Source: Bacteroidota bacterium
Lineage (GTDB): Bacteria > Bacteroidota > Bacteroidia > Flavobacteriales > Flavobacteriaceae
Reading direction: 5' to 3'
NCBI GenBank assembly: GCA_023446155.1
Contig: JAEXIT010000010.1
Coordinates: forward strand, 186,001 to 250,000
Length of the DNA: 64,000 nt
Shown here piece by piece: positions 34,501-42,237 of this stretch (position 1 is its first letter; each line of letters opens with the position of its first letter). The notes under the pieces were generated by a model. It did no database searches and had not been told where the DNA came from. It saw only the letters and a program-made list of their open reading frames with translations. The translations under genes and the position numbers were made by a program.

Positions 34501-34537
34501 GTAACTAGTTACATAAAGTTAACCACTAACAAAATTA
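34501..34537. promoter_or_regulatory. HxlR operator candidate and divergent promoter
   Basis: GTAACTAGTTAC (34501-34512) is a perfect 12-bp palindrome 13 bases upstream of the HxlR start. TAATTTTG on the minus strand (34537-34530) is an exact -7 box for the HxlR gene, so a bound regulator at the palindrome would block its transcript start. Confidence 0.5.
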
Positions 34538-34575
34538 TAGCATTTCCCTTTTACTTTTACCAAAAAAATCATCCT

Positions 34576-35049
34576 ATGCAAACCATACCCCGACGCGTGG
34601 TGACCGGAATAAAAGACGGAAAATCCACCATTATTGAAGACCATACGGTTCAAAATGCCGTTGAACATTTTAAAGGACTTATTATTTCGGATATCTGGAA
34701 TACGCAGCAAATGCCGGTTAGTTTAGATAACGAAGTCCTTATTCCGAATACTCCATTTCCGCAAACTCCGAAAAACGGCACGTATTTTCGTTATGTGACG
34801 ATTCCGCCCGATCGCGATTTGGGACTTAGGATTCAACCGGGAGAACCACATCCGTTACTGCATCAAACCGATACTCTGGATTATATCATTATCCTGTCCG
34901 GGGAATTGTATTTGATCCTGGAAGAAGGCGAAACCTTATTAAAACCCGGTGACATCGTAATTCAAAAAGGAACCAATCATGCGTGGAGCAATCGCTCGGA
35001 TCAACCTTGTATTCAATTGGCCATTCTGATTGATGCGAAAGCTGGTTAA
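34576..35049 (+). CDS. Cupin-domain protein
   Basis: 157 residues from the ATG at 34576 (QTIPRRVVTGIKDGKSTIIE); in-frame sequence further upstream covers the divergent promoter. Cupin motif 1 reads HPLLHQTDTLDYIIILSGEL and motif 2 LKPGDIVIQKGTNHAWSNRS, giving a His/Glu/His-type metal or ligand site. Single-domain cupins of this type bind or oxidise small aromatic or sugar ligands; the substrate is unknown. Likely target of the HxlR regulator. Confidence 0.87.
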   Translation: MQTIPRRVVTGIKDGKSTIIEDHTVQNAVEHFKGLIISDIWNTQQMPVSLDNEVLIPNTPFPQTPKNGTYFRYVTIPPDRDLGLRIQPGEPHPLLHQTDTLDYIIILSGELYLILEEGETLLKPGDIVIQKGTNHAWSNRSDQPCIQLAILIDAKAG

Positions 35050-35061
35050 ACAACACCTGTT

Positions 35062-35094
35062 ACACCTGACAGGTTTTAGAAACCCGTCAGGTGT
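35062..35094. repeat. Paired CCTGWCAGG palindrome hairpin
   Basis: ACACCTGACAGGTTT and AAACCCGTCAGGTGT form a 15-bp stem with one imperfect pair (a wobble in the minus-strand RNA) and a 3-base loop, between convergent cupin and YggS genes. It is in a good place for a bidirectional terminator. Confidence 0.75.
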
Positions 35095-35096
35095 TG

Positions 35097-35828
35097 CTAA
35101 CTATTTTCATTCCAATAATAACTATCGGGATAAATTCGTTGTCCGAAAATGGCCGTACCTACCCTAACGATTGTCGCACCTTCTTCAATCGCAGTTTCCA
35201 GATCACCACTCATTCCCATCGAAAGTTCGTTCATTTCGACATTGAGTAGCTTCAATGCTTTAATTTGTTGTTGTATTTGTTTGAGTAAACGGAAACATTG
35301 TCGGACTTTTTCGGTTTCGGCACTAAACAATCCGATGGTCATCAATCCTTTTATCTGCAAGGTTTCGAATTGTGCCACTTCTTGTACCAAGGCTATTGCT
35401 TTATCTGGCGCAATACCAAATTTGCTCTCTTCATTGGACGTATTGACCTGAATAAGTACCTCCATAGTCTTATGCTCCAATAGCAACCGCTGGTGCAATT
35501 TTACCGCCAAATCCAAGCGATCCAACGACTGAATACAGGAAATATCGTATTTTAAAATGTCCTTGATTTTATTGGTTTGTAAATGTCCGATAAAATGATT
35601 TGTATGCGGAATCGCTTTTAAATCCGGGTATTTTTCTTTGATTTCCTGTACTTTATTCTCTCCTATTAAGGTCTGTCCGTCTGTTAACACCACTTTAATC
35701 CGATCGGCTGGCACCGTTTTCGTGGCCAATAACAAACGAATTTCGTCCGGATCGCGTTTGCTTTTTATCGCAGCCATTTTGATCCGATCCAATATTTTTT
35801 GTAGGTTGATCAAGATATGTTCCTCCAT
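35097..35828 (-). CDS. YggS/PLPBP family pyridoxal-phosphate homeostasis protein
   Basis: 243 residues, the usual length. PLP lysine in LLLATKTVPADRI (Lys near 35), HFIGHLQTNKIK near 80, the VNTSNEESKFG segment near 130 and the ELSMGMSGDLETAIEEG signature near 200. It binds PLP and keeps vitamin B6 pools balanced. A MocR-type PLP-binding regulator gene lies 0.7 kb away, but on its own promoter. Confidence 0.93.
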   Translation of the reverse strand: MEEHILINLQKILDRIKMAAIKSKRDPDEIRLLLATKTVPADRIKVVLTDGQTLIGENKVQEIKEKYPDLKAIPHTNHFIGHLQTNKIKDILKYDISCIQSLDRLDLAVKLHQRLLLEHKTMEVLIQVNTSNEESKFGIAPDKAIALVQEVAQFETLQIKGLMTIGLFSAETEKVRQCFRLLKQIQQQIKALKLLNVEMNELSMGMSGDLETAIEEGATIVRVGTAIFGQRIYPDSYYWNENS

Positions 35829-35858
35829 ATTCTAATTCGCGTTACTAATTACCTAATG

Positions 35859-35929
35859 AAGCCGGAAATGGATTCGAACCACTGTATAAGGTATTGCATT
35901 CCTTCGCCTAACCACTCGGCTATCCGGCC
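35859..35929 (-). tRNA. tRNA-Cys (anticodon GCA), unusual anticodon arm
   Basis: 71 nt on the minus strand: acceptor GGCCGGA/TCCGGCT (G-T at the first pair), D-stem GCC, T-arm with TTCGAAT, anticodon loop ATGCAAT with GCA. The last pair of the anticodon stem is A31-A39 and positions 32/38 are A/T, unlike the usual pyrimidine-32 and A38. It is probably functional but structurally odd. No CCA is encoded. Confidence 0.85.
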
Positions 35930-35978
35930 TTTGAATTTTAAGAAAACAGCAAACGGTTACCATTTACCGTTACGCTTA

Positions 35979-36425
35979 TTATTGCCACCAATGGTAGTAA
36001 TTGTGTGCGCCATCGTATTCAAAACCACATCGCGGATAGAGTGTATTCCCGATAGCATTCGTTTTTTCGGTTTCCAACATCAATCCGCAGGCGCCAGTTT
36101 CAACACACCATTGCTTACTGCGATCGATCAAAGCGACCGACAAACCTTGTCCTCTAAAGTCAGGATGTACAAACAAATCGCTTAACAACCATTGTTTTTG
36201 CAATTTTGTATAATGGAACAGTTTGTAAAGCTGTACAAATCCGACGGCCTTCCCGTTAACAAATGCCAGAAAAATATCCGATTCGCTATTTAGAAAACGT
36301 TCTTTTAGAAATGCTTTTCCCTTTTCAACGTCCGATTCCTGCCGGTAAAAAACACGATAAAGGTCAAACAATACAGCCGTTTCATCCAGATCGTCGAGGC
36401 TCGCTTTTTTAATTTTGTAATTCAT
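35979..36425 (-). CDS. GNAT-family N-acetyltransferase
   Basis: 148 residues from the ATG at 36425 (NYKIKKASLDDLDETAVLFD); a longer reading of 14 codons adds unlike sequence and reaches into the promoter. Motif A is LSDLFVHPDFRGQGLSVAL (RGQGLG-like) and motif B NTLYPRCGFEYDGAHNYYHW. It diverges from the MocR gene across 88 bp and is a likely target of it. Substrate unknown. Confidence 0.88.
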   Translation of the reverse strand: MNYKIKKASLDDLDETAVLFDLYRVFYRQESDVEKGKAFLKERFLNSESDIFLAFVNGKAVGFVQLYKLFHYTKLQKQWLLSDLFVHPDFRGQGLSVALIDRSKQWCVETGACGLMLETEKTNAIGNTLYPRCGFEYDGAHNYYHWWQ

Positions 36426-36452
36426 AGTCCTGATTATTTTGATTTTACAGGA

Positions 36453-36460
36453 CAAAAGTA
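36453..36460 (-). promoter_or_regulatory. -7 box of the GNAT gene
   Basis: TACTTTTG on the minus strand, an exact TAnnTTTG match, 27 bases upstream of the GNAT start and close to the MocR-side promoter. Confidence 0.4.
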
Positions 36461-36470
36461 TTCGCAAATA

Positions 36471-36511
36471 GGACTACCTTTGTAATCCAGTTTTAACTTA
36501 TAAAGTAGTCC
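36471..36511 (+). promoter_or_regulatory. MocR operator candidate with promoter
   Basis: GGACTAC (36471-36477) and GTAGTCC (36505-36511) form an inverted repeat, and a third AGTCC box lies at 36426-36430. TACCTTTG (36475-36482) is a -7 box overlapping the first arm. MocR regulators commonly bind such repeated sites and repress themselves. Confidence 0.45.
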
Positions 36512-36513
36512 AG

Positions 36514-37962
36514 ATGATTCCGATTGAACGTAATATCGCTATTGATAAGACCAGTAAAATTCCGATCTACCAGCAAATTGCGATGGGTATCAGTACTGCA
36601 ATACGAAAAGGATCTTTAAAAGCCGGCATGGTACTCCCGGGTACCCGGGAACTGGCCAAAATCCTACAGGTACATCGCAAAACGGTAATCGCTGCTTACG
36701 ACGAGTTACAGGCGCAGGATTGGGTTCGTATTGTTCCGCGAAAACACGTTACCGTATCCGAACGGATTCCGGTACTCAAACCACAATCCTGGGAAAACAC
36801 TATTACTCAGGTCGGATATGCAACCAACATGACACTTCACTTCCGTCAAATTGTTGATAATCCCGCACACAATGCTCCTTTCAAAATCCCCGACATCACT
36901 ATTGACGACGGGTATCCCGATGTTCGGTTATCGCCCATTGCTGCACTACTAAAAACCTATCGTTCGAATACGTCCCGAAAATATGCGATTAAAACAGCGA
37001 ATACCGGTACCGCACAGGGGACTCCAAAACTCCGGGAAACATTGGTTTCCTATTTATCGGAAACCCGCGGATTGAATTGTACTGCCGATAACATATTGAT
37101 CACACACGGTGCACAGATGAGTATTTATCTGGCGGCTCAGTTACTATTACATTCCGGTGCGCGTATAATCGTAGGTCAGCCTAATTATCCCGTAGCCGAT
37201 CAGGTCTTCGAACAAACCGGAGCGCAACTGCTAAAAGTAAATGTTGATACCCATGGAATCGATACCGACGCCATCGAATTGATTTGTCGGAAGGAAAAAA
37301 TCAATGCCGTATATGTGGTGCCCCACCATCATTATCCGACAACGGTTACCCTTAGTGTGGAAAGGCGGATGAAATTACTGGAACTTTCCGAACGCTACGC
37401 TTTTGCAATCATTGAAGATGATTACGATTACGACTATCATTATACCTCATCTCCATACCTCCCATTGGCCAGCAGCGGACATAACGGGAATGTAATTTAT
37501 ATCGGTTCGTTTTCAAAAATACTGGATCCGTCTCTGCGAATGGGATTTATGGTCGCTCCGCAAAACTTTATTGTCCAGTGTACCGCGCTACGAAAGTTAA
37601 TTGACGTAGGTGGTGACGGTTATATGCAAAATGCTCTGGCCACACTGATACAGGACGGTGAACTCAAGCGCCATCTTAAAAAAGCCAAAAAATGCTACCA
37701 TCAACGCAGGGATTTTCTGGATACCTTATTACAAGAACACCTAAGTCGCTATATTTCGTATACCTTACCCTCGGGCGGTATGGCAATTTGGATCCGGTTA
37801 CGGGAGGGTTATTCCATATCTCGTTTAAAGACAACCGATCGTTTTTATATCGCCAGAACCGATTCCGAACAAAATGCTTTTCGTTTTGGATTTGCCTCGT
37901 TAAACGAAACTGAATTGACAGAAGCGGTTTTATATTTCAAATCGATGTTAACTAACATCTGA
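36514..37962 (+). CDS. MocR-type PLP-dependent transcriptional regulator (GntR + aminotransferase fold)
   Basis: 482 residues. N-terminal GntR winged helix (about 10-80: PIYQQIAMGISTAIRKG and VLPGTRELAKIL with HRKTVIAAYDELQAQDW), then an aminotransferase class I fold with the PLP lysine in YIGSFSKILDPSLRMGFM and the Asp in IEDDYDYDYHY. Members such as PdxR activate vitamin B6 synthesis; others control amino-acid-linked genes. Here the divergent GNAT gene and itself are the likely targets. Confidence 0.93.
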   Translation: MIPIERNIAIDKTSKIPIYQQIAMGISTAIRKGSLKAGMVLPGTRELAKILQVHRKTVIAAYDELQAQDWVRIVPRKHVTVSERIPVLKPQSWENTITQVGYATNMTLHFRQIVDNPAHNAPFKIPDITIDDGYPDVRLSPIAALLKTYRSNTSRKYAIKTANTGTAQGTPKLRETLVSYLSETRGLNCTADNILITHGAQMSIYLAAQLLLHSGARIIVGQPNYPVADQVFEQTGAQLLKVNVDTHGIDTDAIELICRKEKINAVYVVPHHHYPTTVTLSVERRMKLLELSERYAFAIIEDDYDYDYHYTSSPYLPLASSGHNGNVIYIGSFSKILDPSLRMGFMVAPQNFIVQCTALRKLIDVGGDGYMQNALATLIQDGELKRHLKKAKKCYHQRRDFLDTLLQEHLSRYISYTLPSGGMAIWIRLREGYSISRLKTTDRFYIARTDSEQNAFRFGFASLNETELTEAVLYFKSMLTNI

Positions 37963-37988
37963 CAAGTTTTGAAAACCTTGTCAGATGT
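37955..37988. repeat. Variant of the CCTGWCAGG palindrome family (TCTGACAAG form)
   Basis: ACATCTGACAAG and CTTGTCAGATGT form a 12-bp perfect stem with a 10-base loop. The stem overlaps the stop codon of the MocR gene, as a terminator might. Confidence 0.65.
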
Positions 37989-38076
37989 ATCTGTTAATTT
38001 CAGCTTTTTTGTTGTAGGATAATTTTTATTTGAGTTAATTTGAGTAGCTCGCTTTTCAAAAAATAATATTCGCCAT

Positions 38077-38763
38077 ATGCCCGAAACAGCCTATAAATTG
38101 GACAATCCGGTTTACTATTCGCTAACCGAAACACACCAATCATTTGCCCTTGAGTTGGATGGCATCCAATTCTATCATCCCGATTTTTGTCCGTTTGGTG
38201 GTTGTATACCACCACTATCGACCGAAAAAGGCGTGGCACACTATGCCCGGCTAACCGACAACTTTTTTATTGTGGGTGAAAGACCGTCCCATACCCCTAA
38301 GGTAGAATTAGCAAATGAACTCATTTGCAATCAGATGGTGCTCTCACACCCCATTGCTTTGCCCCCGGAACACGAAATCATTACTTTGGGAGATGCCGAT
38401 AAAGATGCCCTCTTAGCACTCGTAAATTTGGTACAACCCGGTTATTTTAAAACCAGAACTCCCGAAATGGGGAATTATTACGGTATTTTCAAAGAAGGTA
38501 CTTTGGTAGCCGTTACCGGCGAACGCATGAAAATGGAACAGTATACCGAAATAAGTGCCGTGGTGACCCATCCGGAGCATACCGGAAAAGGATATGCCTC
38601 CCAACTGGTAGCGCATACCGCGGATCGTATTTTTCAGGAAAATAAAACACCCTATTTACATGTCGCTTCTTCCAATACCAGAGCCATCAGGGTTTATGAA
38701 AAATTAGGCTTTACCACACGTCGTACAATCAGTTTTTGGAATCTTATCGCTCAACACAAGTAA
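38077..38763 (+). CDS. GNAT-family acetyltransferase (FR47-like)
   Basis: 228 residues. The C-terminal GNAT domain (about 105-228) has ISAVVTHPEHTGKGYASQLVAH with a TGKGYA acetyl-CoA loop and LHVASSNTRAIRVYEKLGF. The N-terminal ~100 residues are a separate, less conserved domain with CPFGGCIPPL. It is followed after 2 bp by the next gene, so co-transcribed. Substrate unknown. Confidence 0.85.
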   Translation: MPETAYKLDNPVYYSLTETHQSFALELDGIQFYHPDFCPFGGCIPPLSTEKGVAHYARLTDNFFIVGERPSHTPKVELANELICNQMVLSHPIALPPEHEIITLGDADKDALLALVNLVQPGYFKTRTPEMGNYYGIFKEGTLVAVTGERMKMEQYTEISAVVTHPEHTGKGYASQLVAHTADRIFQENKTPYLHVASSNTRAIRVYEKLGFTTRRTISFWNLIAQHK

Positions 38764-38765
38764 CC

Positions 38766-39932
38766 ATGAAATTTCAATTAATAGCATTCTTCTTTATTTC
38801 AATTACCGTTCAGGCGCAATCGGACAACGATTATTATAAATTTTCAGCCGATCTGTATCACAATCTCGAAAAAGATACTACGGCCTGGAAATACCAGATG
38901 AGCGCCTCCTACTTTTCGATTAGCGGTTATTACAAAGCCGCCCTTGAAATATGGGATAAAAATGGTTTTCGCAAACCCGCTCCAATGACACCCCATGACA
39001 GTCTGTTGTTTTTTAATTCCAAGCCATTAAACGCCCGGGCGTACATTCTTAACCGTTCTAAAAACGAATCGCTTATAGTGATCAATGAAGCACATACCAT
39101 TGCCCGGCACCGGACATTTACGCGATCGCTGTTAAAAGGATTGTATGCTAACGGGTACCGTTACCTCGGACTGGAAGCGCTGCACGATACGCTGATCAAC
39201 AAACGGAAATTCCCGGTACTGGAGAGTGGTTTTTATACCCGGGAACCGGAATTCGGGAACCTGTTATCCGAAGCCTTAAAAATAGGCTTTACGGTATTTG
39301 GATATGAAGCTTCAGATGGAAAAAACGGAAAAGAACGCGAAATCGAACAGGCACAAAACATCAAACGATTCATCGACAGTCATCCCAAAGGAAAAGTACT
39401 GATCCATTGTGGACATGATCATGTTTTTGAAAACGATTATAAACCCTGGGAAAAAGCCATGGCCGGTCGGTTAAAAGACTATATGGGGATCGATCCGTTT
39501 ACCATTAACCAGACGCTTTTTCCGGAAAAAGGAAATCCGACGTTAAATCATCCTTTTATAAACCGTATCACACAACAGGAATCTGTTGTATTACAACTGG
39601 AATCCGGGGAAATCTTTAACGGTTTATCCACTCCGAAGCAAACGGATATTGTGGTACTACATCCGAAAACAAATTATCAGCACAACCGGCCGGACTGGCT
39701 GCAAACCGACAGGGTTTTGTATCGTGTTCCCGGAAAAAAGAGTAAAAACACACCCGTATTGATCACCGCCTATCGCGTGAAGGAATACGATCAGGGAGGT
39801 GTTCCAACCGATATAGTGGAAATTACCGGAAAAGAAATACCACCACTATATTTGAGTCCCGGTACCTATGATATTATCCTTAAAGATAAAAATTATAAAA
39901 TCACCGAACGGTATACGGTTACGGTAAAATAA
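38766..39932 (+). CDS. Secreted protein with EreA/ChaN-like alpha-beta domain
   Basis: 388 residues from the ATG at 38766, which gives a signal peptide (1-17, ending VQAQ). The domain has SLIVINEAHTIARHRTFTRS, YLGLEAL and VLIHCGHDHVF, which recall the Glu-His active-site layout of erythromycin-esterase and ChaN/TraB-like proteins. A C-terminal immunoglobulin-like strand region ends the protein. Assignment to a superfamily is inference; no substrate is known. Coupled to the upstream GNAT gene. Confidence 0.62.
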   Translation: MKFQLIAFFFISITVQAQSDNDYYKFSADLYHNLEKDTTAWKYQMSASYFSISGYYKAALEIWDKNGFRKPAPMTPHDSLLFFNSKPLNARAYILNRSKNESLIVINEAHTIARHRTFTRSLLKGLYANGYRYLGLEALHDTLINKRKFPVLESGFYTREPEFGNLLSEALKIGFTVFGYEASDGKNGKEREIEQAQNIKRFIDSHPKGKVLIHCGHDHVFENDYKPWEKAMAGRLKDYMGIDPFTINQTLFPEKGNPTLNHPFINRITQQESVVLQLESGEIFNGLSTPKQTDIVVLHPKTNYQHNRPDWLQTDRVLYRVPGKKSKNTPVLITAYRVKEYDQGGVPTDIVEITGKEIPPLYLSPGTYDIILKDKNYKITERYTVTVK

Positions 39933-39980
39933 GTTTTTTCTTATATCGTTCTGACCGTGTATTTAATCTAAAAACCCCAT

Positions 39981-40361
39981 ATGCCTACTAAACACAACCC
40001 GGTTGTTTATTTTGAAATCCCCGTTACCGATCTGGATCGGGCGATACGCTTTTATACCGCTGTATTCGGTTTTACTTTTGAAAAGACAATAATTGATCAT
40101 AACGAAATGGCCTTATTTCCCTTATCGGATGCGTTACCCGGCATTTCCGGAGGATTGGCCAAAGGCGACATTTATAAGCCAACACTGGACGGTGTGGTAC
40201 CTTATTTTCACACTGATTCGATTGAAAAAACGCTTGAAAAAGCAATCGCAAATGGCGGAGTAGCCTTATATCCGAAAACATCCAATGGCGAATTGGGGTA
40301 TGTAGCCGAGTTTCAGGATTCGGAAGGCAACCGGATTGCCTTACACCAACCTGCGGATTAA
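39981..40361 (+). CDS. VOC (glyoxalase/dioxygenase) family protein
   Basis: 126 residues. VOC fold, with the FEIPVTDLDRAIRFYTAVFG opening and GYVAEFQDSEGNRIALHQ closing strand. One metal-ligand His near 5 (KHNPVVYFE) is not the usual position, and a catalytic set cannot be confirmed. Substrate unknown. Confidence 0.87.
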   Translation: MPTKHNPVVYFEIPVTDLDRAIRFYTAVFGFTFEKTIIDHNEMALFPLSDALPGISGGLAKGDIYKPTLDGVVPYFHTDSIEKTLEKAIANGGVALYPKTSNGELGYVAEFQDSEGNRIALHQPAD

Positions 40362-40375
40362 ACTAGTCCGGAAAA

Positions 40376-40408
40376 ACACCTGACAGGTTTTAAAAACCTG
40401 ACAGGTGT
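40376..40408. repeat. Paired CCTGWCAGG palindrome hairpin
   Basis: ACACCTGACAGGTTTT and AAACCTGACAGGTGT, imperfect 15-bp stem with one A-A mismatch at the centre of the palindrome core, 14 bases after the VOC stop. Followed by A and T runs, it may terminate that gene. Confidence 0.75.
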
Positions 40409-40422
40409 GGTATTAAAAAAAC

Positions 40423-40451
40423 AAAACCCGAGACCTTATGTCTCTGGTTTT
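40423..40451 (-). terminator. Terminator of the small membrane protein gene
   Basis: Stem AAAACCCGAGAC/GTCTCTGGTTTT with a 5-base loop, with a T-rich tail on the minus strand. Confidence 0.75.
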
Positions 40452-40474
40452 GTTTGTATCGTGCGAAAAGCGTC

Positions 40475-40657
40475 TTATACTCTTCCCTTTAAAGCATTAA
40501 ATACCCATGCAATGGCAAAAAATCCGATTCCTACTGCTCCAAATCCCCATCCAGCCACATCGGCATATCGGTAAACCGCCAATCCGATTAATAATAATCC
40601 CATTAAAACCATAATCAAGGTGGCCCACCCTAAAATGGTATTTTTATTCATGCCCAT
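40475..40657 (-). CDS. CAL67264-family small membrane protein
   Basis: 60 residues with two membrane helices (about 11-28 and 35-55; the ending is FFAIAWVFNALKGRV). This compact protein is conserved in flavobacteria under the family name CAL67264; no function is known. The initiating Met may be residue 1 or residue 3. Its stop is followed by its own terminator. Confidence 0.8.
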   Translation of the reverse strand: MGMNKNTILGWATLIMVLMGLLLIGLAVYRYADVAGWGFGAVGIGFFAIAWVFNALKGRV

Positions 40658-40716
40658 ATCTTAGTTTTTTTGAATGGCAAATATCGTAATAATATCACAG
40701 CCGTAAAAATATTAAT

Positions 40717-41721
40717 CTAATTGAATATCTTAACCAACATTTCTTTAAGCAAATCCTGCTGCGGTAATGCATTGGCACCAACTCCTTTACTTTTTACGTC
40801 GATATCCCGTAAAACAGCTACAATCTGGCTTACCTTTTTCATCGGATAGTTTCGCAAGGCCACATCATAATCCTTTAAAAAATACGGATTCACCTTTAAA
40901 ACCTTAGCGGCATTCCCCGGACTTTTATCTTTTAATCCGTGGTATTGCAACAATTGAGAAAAGAACCCGAAAATAAGCCCGGTGGTCACCACCAACGGGT
41001 TGTCTTTTGGATTCTGCGCAAAATAATCGGCAATCTGATAGGCTTTTAACTGGTTCTTCTCACCTATCGCTTTACGCAATTCAAAGTTGTTATAATCTTT
41101 ACTAAATCCAATATTCTCTTCGATGATCTTCGGACTAATCGTGCTTCCTTTTGGTAAAATAATCGCAAGTTTATCCAGTTCGTTGGCAATCTTACTCAGA
41201 TCGGTTCCCAAAAATTCCACCAACATCGCAGCCGCTTTTGGTTCAATTTGATAGCCTTTTCCGGATAAAACCCGTTTAAGCCAGTCGCCCACCTGATTTT
41301 CATATAGTTTTTTACTTTCGAAAACCACTCCGGCTTTCTCCAGTACTTTGGTTACTTTTTTGCGTTTGTCCAACGTCTTGTATTTATAACACACTACCAA
41401 AACCGTTGTTGGCTGCGGATTTTCGGCATAACTTTCCAACTTGTCAATCGTTCGGGATAATTCCTGTGCTTCCTTAACAATCACCACCTGACGGTCGGCC
41501 ATCATCGGATAGCGTTTTGCATTCGATACAATATCCTCTACCGTAACATCGCGACCGTATAAAACCATCTGGTTAAAGCCTTTTTCTTCTTCCGATAAAA
41601 TAGTATCCTCAATATAATCGGTCAGTTTATCGATATAATAAGGTTCTTCGCCCATTAAAAAATAAATCGGTTTAATATCGCCGGCCTTTATATCTTTTAT
41701 GATCTTTAGTACTTCCTCCAA
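40717..41721 (-). CDS. holA: DNA polymerase III delta subunit
   Basis: 334 residues. The N-terminal AAA-like domain lacks a Walker A, as usual in delta, with YFLMGEEPYYIDKLTDYIED, RQVVIVKEAQEL (sensor region) and domains II-III with the NELDKLAI and FGFFSQLLQYHGL segments. It opens the sliding clamp in the clamp loader. It diverges from the HsdR-N-like gene. Confidence 0.92.
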   Translation of the reverse strand: MEEVLKIIKDIKAGDIKPIYFLMGEEPYYIDKLTDYIEDTILSEEEKGFNQMVLYGRDVTVEDIVSNAKRYPMMADRQVVIVKEAQELSRTIDKLESYAENPQPTTVLVVCYKYKTLDKRKKVTKVLEKAGVVFESKKLYENQVGDWLKRVLSGKGYQIEPKAAAMLVEFLGTDLSKIANELDKLAIILPKGSTISPKIIEENIGFSKDYNNFELRKAIGEKNQLKAYQIADYFAQNPKDNPLVVTTGLIFGFFSQLLQYHGLKDKSPGNAAKVLKVNPYFLKDYDVALRNYPMKKVSQIVAVLRDIDVKSKGVGANALPQQDLLKEMLVKIFN

Positions 41722-41764
41722 AACAGTTTCTTTAGCAATTATCCAGAAATCAAAAACTTCAATT

Positions 41765-41772
41765 TATATTTG
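41765..41772 (+). promoter_or_regulatory. -7 box giving a near-leaderless transcript
   Basis: TATATTTG, an exact TAnnTTTG match, ends 4 bases before the ATG at 41777, so the transcript should start at or very near the start codon. Confidence 0.45.
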
Positions 41773-41776
41773 CACT

Positions 41777-42226
41777 ATGCAAAATCTGAATTTTCCGCCT
41801 TATTCCTTTCGGTTCAAAAATAGTGAAAATAAAGTGGCTATTTTTGATGCCATCCGTAAAAAATTTATCCAACTGACTCCCGAAGAATGGGTGCGTCAAC
41901 ATGTGATTCAGTTTTTATTGCAAGACAAAAAATACTCCGGTTCGTATATCAATGTGGAGAAAGTCATTAAAATCAACGGGCTGACCAAACGTTACGATGC
42001 CGTGGTTTTTAAACCCGACGGAAAGATTTTCCTGCTCGTCGAATGTAAAGCTCCGGAAGTCCCCATTACCCAACAAGTTTTCGATCAGATCGCCCGTTAT
42101 AATATGGTTTTGGAAGCCGATTATTTAATGGTAACCAATGGCTTAAATCATTACTTTTGCCGTATGGATTTCGAAAAAAAGGAATATCAGTTCCTTAGAA
42201 CCTTACCGGATTACCCATCCTTATAA
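41777..42226 (+). CDS. Solo HsdR N-terminal-like PD-(D/E)xK nuclease domain protein
   Basis: 149 residues from the ATG at 41777. A PD-(D/E)xK core is visible: RYDAVVFKPDGKIFLLVECKAPE, where the D, E and K are in the usual spacing, followed by ARYNMVLEADYLMVTNG. It resembles the nuclease domain of type I restriction HsdR, but no helicase, methylase or specificity genes are near. It lies beside holA, a setting I recall in Bacteroidota, which points to a housekeeping role. Nuclease activity is inference. Confidence 0.85.
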   Translation: MQNLNFPPYSFRFKNSENKVAIFDAIRKKFIQLTPEEWVRQHVIQFLLQDKKYSGSYINVEKVIKINGLTKRYDAVVFKPDGKIFLLVECKAPEVPITQQVFDQIARYNMVLEADYLMVTNGLNHYFCRMDFEKKEYQFLRTLPDYPSL

Positions 42227-42237
42227 CACCCTCGATT

